A DNA stretch of 37,977 nucleotides from Oscillospiraceae bacterium (lineage in GTDB: Bacteria; Bacillota; Clostridia; Oscillospirales; Ruminococcaceae), in assembly GCA_009784625.1 (NCBI GenBank), contig WRBI01000026.1:1-37977 (forward strand), given 5' to 3'. Under the pieces are notes generated by a model, which was not told where the DNA came from, did no database searches, and saw only the letters and a program-made list of their open reading frames with translations. This document shows, piece by piece, positions 23,286 to 31,391 of this stretch. Position numbers and translations under genes: made by a program. Position 1 is the stretch's first letter, and each line of letters starts with the position of its first letter.

Positions 23286-24587
23286 TTACCCCGCTGCGAC
23301 TGCTTCGGCAAACAGGTCTTCCACATCGGCGCTTGCCTGTTCGGCTTCCTGCTCAGCTTCCTCCTGCGCTTGCTGCTCAAGGGCGTCACTCACCCGGTGA
23401 AGGGCAATGGACAGTTCGACCGCACGCGACAGCTGAGGGTCGTGATGCTCGTCCAGGTTTTGCCACTCACCGTCAAAAGCGACCTCGTAGTCGGGGCGCA
23501 GGCCGACGCCGTTAAAGATAACACCGCTCGGGGTGACCAGCAATGCGGTAGTGATCTCGATGGCCGAGCCGTCTACCAGCGGGATGATTTCCTGTACAAC
23601 GCCTTTACCGGCGGTGGATGTCCCGACCGAGCGGGCCCGGTCACGATCCCTGAGCACTTGGGTGAACAGTTCAGCCGGGCCGGTTGTCCCCGCGTTGATC
23701 AGGGTAACCATCGGCATATCCAGCTGTTGATTGCTGCTTGAGTTAAAGAGGACAGAGTCGTTGCCGTCCCGGTCGCGTGAGCTGACAATCACGCCGGGGG
23801 GGACAAGGGTGTCGAGAATTCTCGCGGCGTAAACGAGCTGGCCGCTAGAAACATCCCGCAGGTCAAAGATCAGGCTTTGGGCGCCGGCTGCCAGCATCCG
23901 ATCCCGCTCGCGGCGAAACTGGTCGGGTGTGTGCTGGTTAAAATCCAAAATTTGGATATAACCGACCCCCGGTTCGCTCAACATCCTGGAATAAACGGTG
24001 GGCAGGGGGACGATCCTGCGAAGCAAATCTTCGGTGCGGTCGATGTTGTTTGAGCGAATGGTCAGCGAGACCCGCGAGCCTGTGTCGCCCGAAATGCTCT
24101 CAAGCATTTGTACGCTGTTCTCGGGTGTAAGGTCTTCGTCGTCCACACGTATGATCAAGTCACCGGCCAGCATTCCGGCGGCCAGTGCGGGCGAGTCGGC
24201 AAAAACCTCTTCGACAAGGATATAACCGTCCCCTTCCGGGTTCGCGCGGAGCAGCGCCCCGATTCCGGCGGTCGGGCTGGCCTGGGCGCGAAGCATGGCC
24301 TCATAAGTGCGCGCGTCATGAAAAACGGCGTAAGGGTCGCCGATCCCCGCGATAAACCCGCGGGCAATCGAATCCATCAGATAGATCTCGTCAATCACAC
24401 CGTTAAAGTTTGCCCGAACCATCCGGTTGAGCATAGAGATCATCTCAAGATTTTCTTCCCGCTCGCGCAGGTCGATCATCCGGTCGTTCACCTGATTATT
24501 TACAAAATCAAAGGTGATGTTAAAGGTGACCGCCGCCACCAGCAACATAAGCGCAAGCGCGGCGCCCAGAGATACACGTTTGTTCAT
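23286..24587 (-). CDS. S41 (CtpA-like) protease homologue lacking the catalytic serine
   Basis: A 433-residue exported protein: anchor helix 6-22, helical region 30-85, PDZ domain about 105-185 (GIGALLR; ADSPALAAGMLAGDLIIRVD), and the S41 core 200-385. The catalytic Lys is present (GKG, Lys328). The nucleophile, found 25 residues earlier as GSASASE in active enzymes, is Gly303 in AGTTGPAE. The DLRGNPGG motif reads DLRDVSSG. The C-terminal tail is a Glu/Ala/Gln-rich coil. It is probably a non-proteolytic scaffold or binds peptides. ATG at 24587. It follows the M23 gene in the ftsEX cluster. Confidence 0.85.
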   Translation of the reverse strand: MNKRVSLGAALALMLLVAAVTFNITFDFVNNQVNDRMIDLREREENLEMISMLNRMVRANFNGVIDEIYLMDSIARGFIAGIGDPYAVFHDARTYEAMLRAQASPTAGIGALLRANPEGDGYILVEEVFADSPALAAGMLAGDLIIRVDDEDLTPENSVQMLESISGDTGSRVSLTIRSNNIDRTEDLLRRIVPLPTVYSRMLSEPGVGYIQILDFNQHTPDQFRRERDRMLAAGAQSLIFDLRDVSSGQLVYAARILDTLVPPGVIVSSRDRDGNDSVLFNSSSNQQLDMPMVTLINAGTTGPAELFTQVLRDRDRARSVGTSTAGKGVVQEIIPLVDGSAIEITTALLVTPSGVIFNGVGLRPDYEVAFDGEWQNLDEHHDPQLSRAVELSIALHRVSDALEQQAQEEAEQEAEQASADVEDLFAEAVAAG

Positions 24588-24600
24588 AAAGAAACCTCGT

Positions 24601-24702
24601 TAAGGGCAGTTGACAATGGACAATGAAAGCATCCGCTTCGCGGATGTATTTAAAATAATCGCGTAGCGATACCGACATTGTCAATTGTACATTGTCCATT
24701 GG
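24601..24702. repeat. Heptad-arm intergenic element, copy 6 (TTGACAA subtype)
   Basis: TAAGGGCAG boundary at 24601, TTGACAA-type arm, hairpins ATCCGC-TTC-GCGGAT and ATCGC-GTA-GCGAT (exchanged order, as in copy 5), right arm TTGTCAA/TTGTCCA. It lies within the operon between the M23 and S41 genes. Confidence 0.92.
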
Positions 24703-24704
24703 TT

Positions 24705-25916
24705 TTATCCAAATATCCAGGGCCTCGGATTTTGAGCGACCCCGTTTTGTCTGACCTCAAAGTGAAGATGGGGGCCGGTCGACCAGCCGGTTGAGCCGAC
24801 ATTGCCGATGGTTTGGCCGATGACTACCGTTTGGCCGACGGTGACCGTTATGTTCGAGAGGTGGGCGTAAAGGGTGGATGTGCCGCCGCCGTGGTCAAGG
24901 ATAACAAACATACCGTACCCGCGCCCGGGTGTGTGTGACCAGTTGACGTGGGCGACCGTGCCCGAGTTGGCGGCCACTACGGGCGCCCCGTGAATCGAGC
25001 CGGCCCCGCCCCCCCCGGCAATGTCGATGCCGGTGTGGAAGTCGGCCCCGCCAAAGCGCGGCCCAAATTCAGAGGTGATCCGGGTGAAGCCGGGTACCGG
25101 CCAGGCCATATCTCCGCCGATGTAGGGGTTTTGCGACCATTGAATCCGGCGGATAAGCTCTTCGATCTCCGCTTGCATCTGGTCGCGCATTCTGCGGTTT
25201 TCTTCCAGGTTGGCAAGGAACTCCCGCTCCATCTGGTCTATGTTTTGAATGCGCATATTGGCCGAGGCCAGCTGGTTGCTCAAGAGCTGCCGCTGCTCTT
25301 CGGTTCTGCGGCGCGCGTCTTCCTGCTCATCCAGCCGGGCGTTGAGGGCGGCCTTTTGCGCTTCAAGCTCGCGGCGCTGCACCATCAGCTGCCTGCCGAT
25401 CCGCTGGTCATGCTCGCCGATCCGCACCATTGTGTTGGTGCGGGTGAGTGCGCTGACAAAGCTGTCCGCGCCCAGCACAAGCCCGAGGGTAGAGGTATCG
25501 TCTTGAATAAACCGCGCGCGTGTCCGCGCCAAAAACAGCGCGTGGTTGGCGTCCACTTCGGCCTGCTTTTCTTCAATCAGACTGATCTGGTATTCGATGT
25601 CTTTTTCGAGCTGGTCGATTAGGTCTTCGAGCAAATCAATCTCGCTGCGGGTAATGCGGATTTGATCATCGATCGAATTGCGCACGACAATCTCCCGCTC
25701 CCGCTCGTCCCGCGCATTGGCCACCTGGCCTTCTAAATTTTCGCGCTGGCGCTCAAGGTCTGCCATCTGGTCGCGGATGCCGTTGATTTCGTTTTGCATT
25801 GCCGAAACCGAAGCAACCGGCCGGCCCGCGCGCCCGCTGGCCGGGAAAGACATCCCGCCGATCAGCAGCAGGGCGGCCAATGTAAGTGCAACGAACTTGG
25901 TTTTATTACAGCGCAT
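24705..25916 (-). CDS. Murein hydrolase, coiled coil plus M23 peptidase (PcsB/EnvC-like)
   Basis: A secreted 403-residue protein. Signal peptide 1-30; long coiled coil about 36-250 (AMQNEINGIRDQMADLERQR and on); M23 domain about 270-400 with His294, Asp298 (FHTGID) and the HxH pair His383/His385 (GPHLHFEV), so the zinc site is complete. The coiled coil followed by a peptidase domain and the position directly after ftsEX match PcsB/EnvC-type hydrolases or activators, which FtsEX switches on to split the septum. ATG at 25916. The element at 24601-24702 follows its stop. Confidence 0.9.
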   Translation of the reverse strand: MRCNKTKFVALTLAALLLIGGMSFPASGRAGRPVASVSAMQNEINGIRDQMADLERQRENLEGQVANARDEREREIVVRNSIDDQIRITRSEIDLLEDLIDQLEKDIEYQISLIEEKQAEVDANHALFLARTRARFIQDDTSTLGLVLGADSFVSALTRTNTMVRIGEHDQRIGRQLMVQRRELEAQKAALNARLDEQEDARRRTEEQRQLLSNQLASANMRIQNIDQMEREFLANLEENRRMRDQMQAEIEELIRRIQWSQNPYIGGDMAWPVPGFTRITSEFGPRFGGADFHTGIDIAGGGGAGSIHGAPVVAANSGTVAHVNWSHTPGRGYGMFVILDHGGGTSTLYAHLSNITVTVGQTVVIGQTIGNVGSTGWSTGPHLHFEVRQNGVAQNPRPWIFG

Positions 25917-25940
25917 AAATAACCACCTGTATGTGTTTTA

Positions 25941-26108
25941 TTATTCCCAGCCGTACTCGTCCTCATCGTCTTCCCCGCTGAGCATTTCGACAATCCAGGC
26001 CGCTTTCATCGCCGCCACAACGGCAATCGCCAGGATCGCCACAGTTGCCAATACAACGCGCAGGGTCTTACAGCCCTTTTTAGGCGCACAACATTTACAA
26101 AATTTCAT
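25941..26108 (-). CDS. 55-residue single-TM protein in the ftsEX cluster
   Basis: Start ATG (26106-26108) with a good GGAAGGTGA ribosome site; stop TAA at 25941-25943. The N-terminus is Cys/Lys-rich (MKFCKCCAPKKGCK, four cysteines), followed by one hydrophobic helix (VVLATVAILAIAVVAA) and an acidic tail (GEDDEDEYGWE). By the positive-inside rule the Cys-rich head is cytosolic and the acidic tail outside. It sits between ftsX and the M23 hydrolase gene with 22- and 24-base gaps, so it is co-transcribed and may modulate the FtsEX-hydrolase complex. No known family. Confidence 0.78.
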   Translation of the reverse strand: MKFCKCCAPKKGCKTLRVVLATVAILAIAVVAAMKAAWIVEMLSGEDDEDEYGWE

Positions 26109-26130
26109 GAGAGTCACCTTCCTTATGTCT

Positions 26131-27030
26131 TTATACTTTCAAATACCTTTTGACAAATGAAGTGGAACCGACAATCCCGATAAAGACACCCAAGCCGGCG
26201 AACGCGCCAAATACATAGCGGGAAATATCCCAAAAGTCGACCGCGCGCTCAAAGAGCGGCCCGACCAGCCCGCCGAACTCCTCGCCCAGCCAGGCCAGCA
26301 GATAGGTGTAACCAAAACCCAAGATCAGGAAAGCGGCTACCGCGGAGGTAAGGCCGATGATGATTCCCTCGACCAAAAAGGGCATCCGGATGAACGCGTC
26401 GGTCGCTCCGACGTACTTCATAATGTTGATCTCTTTGCGCCGGGCGTAGATGGTCAGCTTGATGTTGTTTGAGATGATAACCAGACTGACCACAATCAAA
26501 ATACCGACCACAATCATTCCGCTGTAGGCGACCGCCTGCCGGACAGTGACCAGGATGGTCGCGACGTCGCCGGCGTAGTTGACCCGCTCGACCACCCGCA
26601 TGTCTTCAAGCTGCGTGACCGTCTGGCTCATCTGTTCAAGGTTGGCCACGCTGATGATATACATATCCAGCAAAGGGTTTTCATCCCCGAGCAGGTCTAA
26701 GTACAGCTCCTCGTTCTCAGCGATCAGCCATTCCAGCGACTCATGGCGTGAAACAAAGGTGTAGTGGGCGATGTTGGGTATTCCATCCAAAGTGATGTCG
26801 AAAACGGCCACGTCTTCGGGGGTTGCCCACTCTTCGAGATAAACGACCAGCTCGTTTTGATCCTCGACAAAATTGATCATGGCGTTCACGTTGAGCGCGA
26901 CCATGGCCGCCCCGCCGATCAGCAGCATACAGGCGACCAAAACCCCGATGCAGGCAAAGCTCATCAGCCGGTTGCGCACAACGTTTTTGCCACCCTCTCT
27001 CATCAGGTAGCCAATGTTGTGTAACCTCAT
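26131..27030 (-). CDS. ftsX: Cell division protein FtsX
   Basis: Permease-like partner of FtsE; couples ATP hydrolysis in the cytosol to activation of murein hydrolases outside. 299 residues: first helix about 22-46, extracellular domain 50-165 (NELVVYLEEWATPEDVAVFD), then three helices with ISNNIKLTIYARRKEINIMK, the family signature, and GATDAFIRMPFLVEGIIIGL. The ATG overlaps the ftsE stop by four bases (ATGA). Confidence 0.96.
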   Translation of the reverse strand: MRLHNIGYLMREGGKNVVRNRLMSFACIGVLVACMLLIGGAAMVALNVNAMINFVEDQNELVVYLEEWATPEDVAVFDITLDGIPNIAHYTFVSRHESLEWLIAENEELYLDLLGDENPLLDMYIISVANLEQMSQTVTQLEDMRVVERVNYAGDVATILVTVRQAVAYSGMIVVGILIVVSLVIISNNIKLTIYARRKEINIMKYVGATDAFIRMPFLVEGIIIGLTSAVAAFLILGFGYTYLLAWLGEEFGGLVGPLFERAVDFWDISRYVFGAFAGLGVFIGIVGSTSFVKRYLKV

Positions 27031-27848
27031 TTTCGGCCTCCCGCCACACGACGCTGCCGCTCATACTCCTCAATCAGGGCGCGGGGGGTCTTACTTGAAA
27101 AGTCAATGGCTTTCTCTTTGCTGACAAGGCCCCGGCCGTAGTCTTCCATCAGCTCTTTGCCGGTAAACAATTCAGATTCATCGCCGCGGTTGTCGGAGAT
27201 CAGCTCGCCGTTCTCGATTGTGATCACCCGCTTATTGAAATAAGAAACCAGCTCGTGTTCATGTGTGACCATCAAAATGGTTGTCCCGGCCTGCGAGTTG
27301 ATTTCGGAAAGCAGATCAATGATCTCAAACGAAAGCTCGGGGTCGATGTTGCCGGTCGGCTCGTCCGCGATGATGATGGACGGGTTGTTGACCAGCGCCC
27401 GCGCCAGAGCCACCCGCTGCTGCTCACCGCCCGAAATTTGATCGGGCATACTTTTGGCCTTGTGGGCAAGATCAAGCAGCTTGAGCACATAGGGGACGCG
27501 TGAGCGGATATCCCGCGCGACCACGTTGGTCACCCGCAGGGCAAAGGCCACGTTGTCGTAAACATTCAAGTTTGGAATCAGGCGAAAATCCTGAAATACG
27601 ACCCCGAGCGAGCGCCGGTATTTTGGGATATGGCGGCGCTTCATCCGGTTTAAGTTGTAACCGTTGACCATAGCCATCCCGGCCGAAGGCACTTCTTCGC
27701 GCAGGATGGTCTTGATGATGGTGCTCTTACCCGCGCCCGAAGAGCCGACAATAAAGACAAACTCGCCCTTATCGATCTTAAAGCTCACGTTCTTGAGCGC
27801 GTGGCTGCCATTTTTATAATTTTTGCTCACATTCGCGAATTCTATCAC
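27027..27848 (-). CDS. ftsE: Cell division ATPase FtsE
   Basis: ABC ATPase of the FtsEX complex. Walker A GSSGAGKS (35-42), Q-loop VFQDFRLI, signature ISGGEQQRVALARAL, Walker B IIIADEPTGNID and the switch His in VTHEHE. Its 273 residues exceed the usual 225-230: about 45 extra C-terminal residues (GKELMEDYGRGLVSKEKAID and on) form a charged, probably helical tail. I chose GTG 27848, seven bases after GGAGAAG; the longer frame would run into the repeat element. Confidence 0.95.
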   Translation of the reverse strand: MIEFANVSKNYKNGSHALKNVSFKIDKGEFVFIVGSSGAGKSTIIKTILREEVPSAGMAMVNGYNLNRMKRRHIPKYRRSLGVVFQDFRLIPNLNVYDNVAFALRVTNVVARDIRSRVPYVLKLLDLAHKAKSMPDQISGGEQQRVALARALVNNPSIIIADEPTGNIDPELSFEIIDLLSEINSQAGTTILMVTHEHELVSYFNKRVITIENGELISDNRGDESELFTGKELMEDYGRGLVSKEKAIDFSSKTPRALIEEYERQRRVAGGRK

Positions 27849-27861
27849 AGCGGCTTCTCCA

Positions 27862-27981
27862 TAAGGGCAATTAACAATGATCAATTAACAATTAACAATT
27901 TTGGTGTCGCCTTGCGACTATTTAAATCATCCACACAGTGGATACATTCATTGTTAATTGTACATTGTTAATTGTTAATTA
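27862..27981. repeat. Heptad-arm intergenic element, copy 7 (TTAACAA subtype)
   Basis: ATAAGGGCAA boundary, left arm of TTAACAA units, hairpins GTCGC-CTT-GCGAC and ATCCAC-ACA-GTGGAT (both stems show paired substitutions against other copies), right arm of TTGTTAA units. It lies between the regulator and ftsE and abuts the regulator's TAA stop. Confidence 0.92.
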
Positions 27982-29064
27982 GTATTTAACCGGGTTAGAC
28001 GTCAGGTACTTTTTGACCATCAGCGCGACTTTAAAAATGATGGCGTGGTCAAACTCCCGCAAGTCCAGGCCGGTCAGCTTGCGGATTTTTTCCAGCCGGT
28101 AAACTAAGGTGTTCCGGTGGACAAAGAGTTTGCGGGATGTTTCAGATACGTTTAAGTTGTTCTCGAAAAACTTTTGGATGGTGAACAGGGTTTCGTGGTC
28201 AAGGCTCTCAATCGAACCTTTTTTGAAAACCTCACGCAAAAACATCTCACACAAGGTAGTCGGCAGCTGGTAGATCAGCCGCGCGATCCCTAAGTTGTCG
28301 TAAGAGACAATGGCCTTGTCGGTGTCGAAGACTTTTCCGACTTCGAGCGCGACCTGGCTTTCTTTAAACGACTTGGCAAGGTCTTTTACGCCCAGGACAG
28401 GGGTGCCGATTCCGATGACGACTTTGGTGTAAAACTCGCTGCCCAAGGTATCTACGATGGAGCGGGCAAGCTTCTCAAGGTCTTTAGATTCGATTCCCGG
28501 CTTGATTTCCTTGACCAGGACAATGTCGCTTTCGTTGATGTTAAAGACAAAGTCTTTTTGCTTGTCCGGGAAGAGGTTTTGAATGACGTCAAACGCCGAA
28601 ATGTCGTTTGACGAGATAATCCGAATCAGGAATGCCGCCCGGTGGGCGTCAATGTTAAAGTGCAGCTCCCGCGCTTTGATGTAGATATCGCCGGGCAGAA
28701 TGTTGTCGAGTATTACGTTTTTAATGAAGTTTGAGCGGTCATACTTCTCGTCGTAATACTGTTTGATGCTGGCGAAAGAAATCGAGAGTATGTTACAAAA
28801 CTGAGCGGCGGTATCGTCCGCGCCCTCAACAAAAATTGCGAATTCCGGCTTTGAAAGGCTGCCGAAAGGCTTAAAAGTGTACTTATCCCGCGTGAAAGTC
28901 TCGCCGACTTCGCCGCCGCCAAGGGTTAGGTACTCAAATGTCTCACCGATTTTTGAAAGGTCGCTACAGGCAATCACGGTGGCGGTTTCGTCCACAACGC
29001 CGATCACCCGGTCCACCGACTCGCGCATCTGGTGGACAATCCTCTGGAATAGCCTGTTCGACAT
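27979..29064 (-). CDS. CdaR/PucR-type transcriptional regulator
   Basis: A 361-residue cytosolic regulator. The C-terminus has the PucR-type helix-turn-helix (FFENNLNVSETSRKLFVHRN followed by TLVYRLEKIRKLTGLDLREF). The N-terminal part is a sugar-diacid-recognition-like sensor domain (RIVHQMRESVDRVIGVVDET), and a GGDEF-like middle domain runs to about 260. Such proteins activate sugar or sugar-acid genes; the target and ligand here are unknown. It is the first gene upstream of ftsE but separated by an element. ATG at 29064. Confidence 0.87.
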   Translation of the reverse strand: MSNRLFQRIVHQMRESVDRVIGVVDETATVIACSDLSKIGETFEYLTLGGGEVGETFTRDKYTFKPFGSLSKPEFAIFVEGADDTAAQFCNILSISFASIKQYYDEKYDRSNFIKNVILDNILPGDIYIKARELHFNIDAHRAAFLIRIISSNDISAFDVIQNLFPDKQKDFVFNINESDIVLVKEIKPGIESKDLEKLARSIVDTLGSEFYTKVVIGIGTPVLGVKDLAKSFKESQVALEVGKVFDTDKAIVSYDNLGIARLIYQLPTTLCEMFLREVFKKGSIESLDHETLFTIQKFFENNLNVSETSRKLFVHRNTLVYRLEKIRKLTGLDLREFDHAIIFKVALMVKKYLTSNPVKY

Positions 29065-29187
29065 ATCTTTCTTCTCCTCTTTCTATTTTGACCGGCTTGC
29101 TGTTTGTTGGTAGTACAGCGGTTTCTAAAAGCTGTTTTTAGCCAGTAAAATAGTCATGTTGTACGATTGGCAAAATGTTTCTTCTCT

Positions 29188-29216
29188 ATTTTACCTAAAA
29201 AAAGCACACATTGCAA
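29188..29216 (-). promoter_or_regulatory. Promoter of the CdaR-type gene
   Basis: On the minus strand: TTGCAA (29211-29216), 17-bp spacer, TAAAAT (29188-29193), about 120 bases before the start codon. A further TATAAT-like box lies at about 29324-29330. The 29340-29405 stretch holds nothing I can name. Confidence 0.6.
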
Positions 29217-29411
29217 CCTGTAGGAGGCAAAAAACTTCAAAAAAATATAAGTTTTTTCGTCATTTCGCCAAAAAGCGTATGGCCGAGCGCCATACAAGTG
29301 ACCCTGGCATCGGTAATTCGTCACTATTATAGTGGCCAAGCGATGGCGATTTGTTGCGGGAAAAATGTCAACATATCGTGAACAGTCGATAGTGGATTGC
29401 TGGAAGCTGAC

Positions 29412-29477
29412 CAGTGACAGTAAAAATATCGCTTCGCGATGAGTTTAATCAATCGCGAAGCGATACCGTCATTGTTA
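29412..29477. repeat. Heptad-arm intergenic element, copy 8 (short arms)
   Basis: Core with two identical-stem hairpins in mirror order, ATCGC-TTC-GCGAT and ATCGC-GAA-GCGAT, around GAGTTTAATCA. The arms are reduced to one unit each; the right side runs into the second repeat family. Confidence 0.8.
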
Positions 29478-29478
29478 A

Positions 29479-29545
29479 AACTTGTATTCAATAACGAGAA
29501 TTGCTTTGACTCGGGGGCGGTTCGAGTATTGAATACAGATTCTTA
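29479..29545. repeat. Second-family intergenic inverted-repeat element, short copy
   Basis: ACTTGTATTCAATAACGAGA on one side and GAGTATTGAATACAGATTCT on the other match the ends of the element at 13679-13842, with only about 20 bases between (CGGGGGCGGTTC shared). It abuts the TAA of the gpmI tail copy. Confidence 0.65.
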
Positions 29546-29749
29546 GCCCAGCAAAGACTTGCCGGTCATTTCTTTCGGTTTGGGCAAGCCCATCATGTCG
29601 AGCAGGGTGGGGGCCAGGTCGGCCAGTTTGCCTTGGCCGGGGGCGGCCAGCTTGCGCTCACCCACGCCCAGCGCGATCAGCGGAACGACGTTTGTGGTGT
29701 GGGCGGTAAAAAGTGATCCGCCCTGTTCGTACCGCCAACGCAATACCAT
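29543..29749 (-). pseudogene. Duplicated 3' fragment of gpmI
   Basis: About 170 bases (29561-29732) repeat the last part of gpmI (29774-29945) with roughly seven differences by eye. The frame encodes [20 protein letters not shown] through MTGKSLLG and a TAA. It has only the C-terminal 55 or so residues and no active site, so it cannot be an enzyme. The copy ending in KSLLG probably keeps the ancestral gene end, because the functional copy ends TGRSLLH at an improvised stop. Confidence 0.9.
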
Positions 29750-29755
29750 TTATTG

Positions 29756-31273
29756 TTAATGAAGTAAAGATCTGCCGGTCATTTCTTTCGGTTTGGGCAA
29801 GCCCATCATGTCGAGCAGGGTGGGGGCCAGGTCGGCCAGCTTGCCTTGGCCGGGGGCGGCCAGCTTGCGCTCACCCACGCCCAGCGCGATCAGCGGGACG
29901 ACATTTGTGGTGTGGGCGGTAAAAGGTGATCCGTCCGGCTCGTACATCTGGTCGGCGTTCCCGTGGTCGGAGGTGATCAGGCAGGCACCGCCCATTTGCA
30001 GCACTTTGTCGGCTACTTTGCCCATGCATTCATCCACGGTTTCGACCGCTTTGACCGCCGCTTCAAATACGCCGGTGTGGCCGACCATGTCGCAGTTGGC
30101 GTAGTTTAAGATGATGAGGTCGTACTTCCCGCTGTCCAACCGGGAAAGCATTTCGTCGGTGACCTCGTACGCGCTCATTTCCGGCTTTAGGTCGTAGGTG
30201 GCCACTTTAGGGGAGGGGATGAGCACGCGGTCTTCGCCCGCACCGGCCGCTTCAACCCCGCCGTTAAAGAAGAATGTGACGTGGGCGTACTTTTCGGTTT
30301 CGGCTATCCGAAGCTGGGTTAAGCCGCTGGCTGAGATGTACTCACCCAGTGTGCCGGCCAGACTTTGCGGCCGGTACGCGATCTGCACATTCGGCATGGT
30401 CGAATCGTATTGGGTCATGCAGACATAGCTGAGGCCGAGGTACTCTTTGCGGTTAAAGCCGGAAAATTCGGGGTCGACCAGCGCGCGGGTGATCTCGCGG
30501 GCGCGGTCGGGCCGGAAGTTAAAGAAGATGACGCTGTCACCTTTGGCAATCTGGCCGCCCTGAACACAGACGGTGGGCAGGACAAACTCATCGGTCACCC
30601 CGTCGTCATAGCTTTTTTGCATGACTTCGGCGGTTTTGGCCGAGACGACACCCTGGCCGTGTACGATTGCGGTGTAGGCCTGCTCGACCCGCTCCCAGCG
30701 GTTGTCGCGGTCCATCGCGTAGTAGCGCCCGGTGATGGTCGCGATCTGCCCGACTCCGATTTCGGCCATTTTATCTTCCAATTCGGCGATAAAGCCCTTG
30801 CCCGAAGTGGGGGAGACGTCCCGGCCATCCATGATGGCGTGGACGTAGACTTTCTCTACCCCCCGGCGTTTGGCCATCTCAAGCAGGGCGTAAAGGTGGG
30901 TGTTGTGGGAGTGTACCCCGCCGTCGGACAACAGGCCGATCAGGTGGAGGGCCTTGCCGTCTGCCGCGTTGTCCATCGCGTCCATAAAAGCGGCATTTTC
31001 AAAAAAATCGCCGTCCTGAATGGATTTTGTGATCCGGGTGAGTTCCTGGTAAACCACCCGCCCCGCCCCGATGTTTGTGTGACCGACTTCTGAGTTGCCC
31101 ATCTGGCCGTCCGGCAGGCCGACATCCATTCCGGACGCGCCGATCAGCGTGTTCGGGCAGGAGGCCATCAGCCGGTCAAAGTTGGGCGTTTTGGCGGCGG
31201 CGATGGCGTTTCCGGCTGTTTCCGGGTTGTGGCCGAAACCGTCGAGAATCATCAGCATATATGGTTTTTTCAT
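29756..31273 (-). CDS. gpmI: 2,3-bisphosphoglycerate-independent phosphoglycerate mutase
   Basis: Interconverts 3- and 2-phosphoglycerate in glycolysis using two Mn2+. Alkaline-phosphatase fold: [19 protein letters not shown], the phosphorylated Ser61 in [14 protein letters not shown], the central [14 protein letters not shown] and the C-terminal metal site [11 protein letters not shown]. 505 residues, normal. ATG at 31273. Its last codons and stop (LLH then TAA in CATTAACAATAAATGG) lie at the junction of the tail duplication, next to a TTAACAA heptad. Last gene of the pgk-tpiA-gpmI run. Confidence 0.97.
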   Translation of the reverse strand: MKKPYMLMILDGFGHNPETAGNAIAAAKTPNFDRLMASCPNTLIGASGMDVGLPDGQMGNSEVGHTNIGAGRVVYQELTRITKSIQDGDFFENAAFMDAMDNAADGKALHLIGLLSDGGVHSHNTHLYALLEMAKRRGVEKVYVHAIMDGRDVSPTSGKGFIAELEDKMAEIGVGQIATITGRYYAMDRDNRWERVEQAYTAIVHGQGVVSAKTAEVMQKSYDDGVTDEFVLPTVCVQGGQIAKGDSVIFFNFRPDRAREITRALVDPEFSGFNRKEYLGLSYVCMTQYDSTMPNVQIAYRPQSLAGTLGEYISASGLTQLRIAETEKYAHVTFFFNGGVEAAGAGEDRVLIPSPKVATYDLKPEMSAYEVTDEMLSRLDSGKYDLIILNYANCDMVGHTGVFEAAVKAVETVDECMGKVADKVLQMGGACLITSDHGNADQMYEPDGSPFTAHTTNVVPLIALGVGERKLAAPGQGKLADLAPTLLDMMGLPKPKEMTGRSLLH

Positions 31274-31288
31274 CGTTTACCCCTTTTT

Positions 31289-31391
31289 CAGTTGACAGTT
31301 GACAGTCATTGTATCGCTTCGCGATGATATTTAAAATACGTCCGCGCAGCGGACACTTTAACTGACAACTGTACACTATCAACTGCCCTTA
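31289..31391. repeat. Heptad-arm intergenic element, copy 9 (TTGACAG subtype)
   Basis: Left arm TTGACAG x2, hairpins ATCGC-TTC-GCGAT and GTCCGC-GCA-GCGGAC, right arm ending CTGCCCTTA, the mirrored TAAGGGCAG boundary. Its TAA is the stop of tpiA. Between tpiA and gpmI. Confidence 0.92.
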
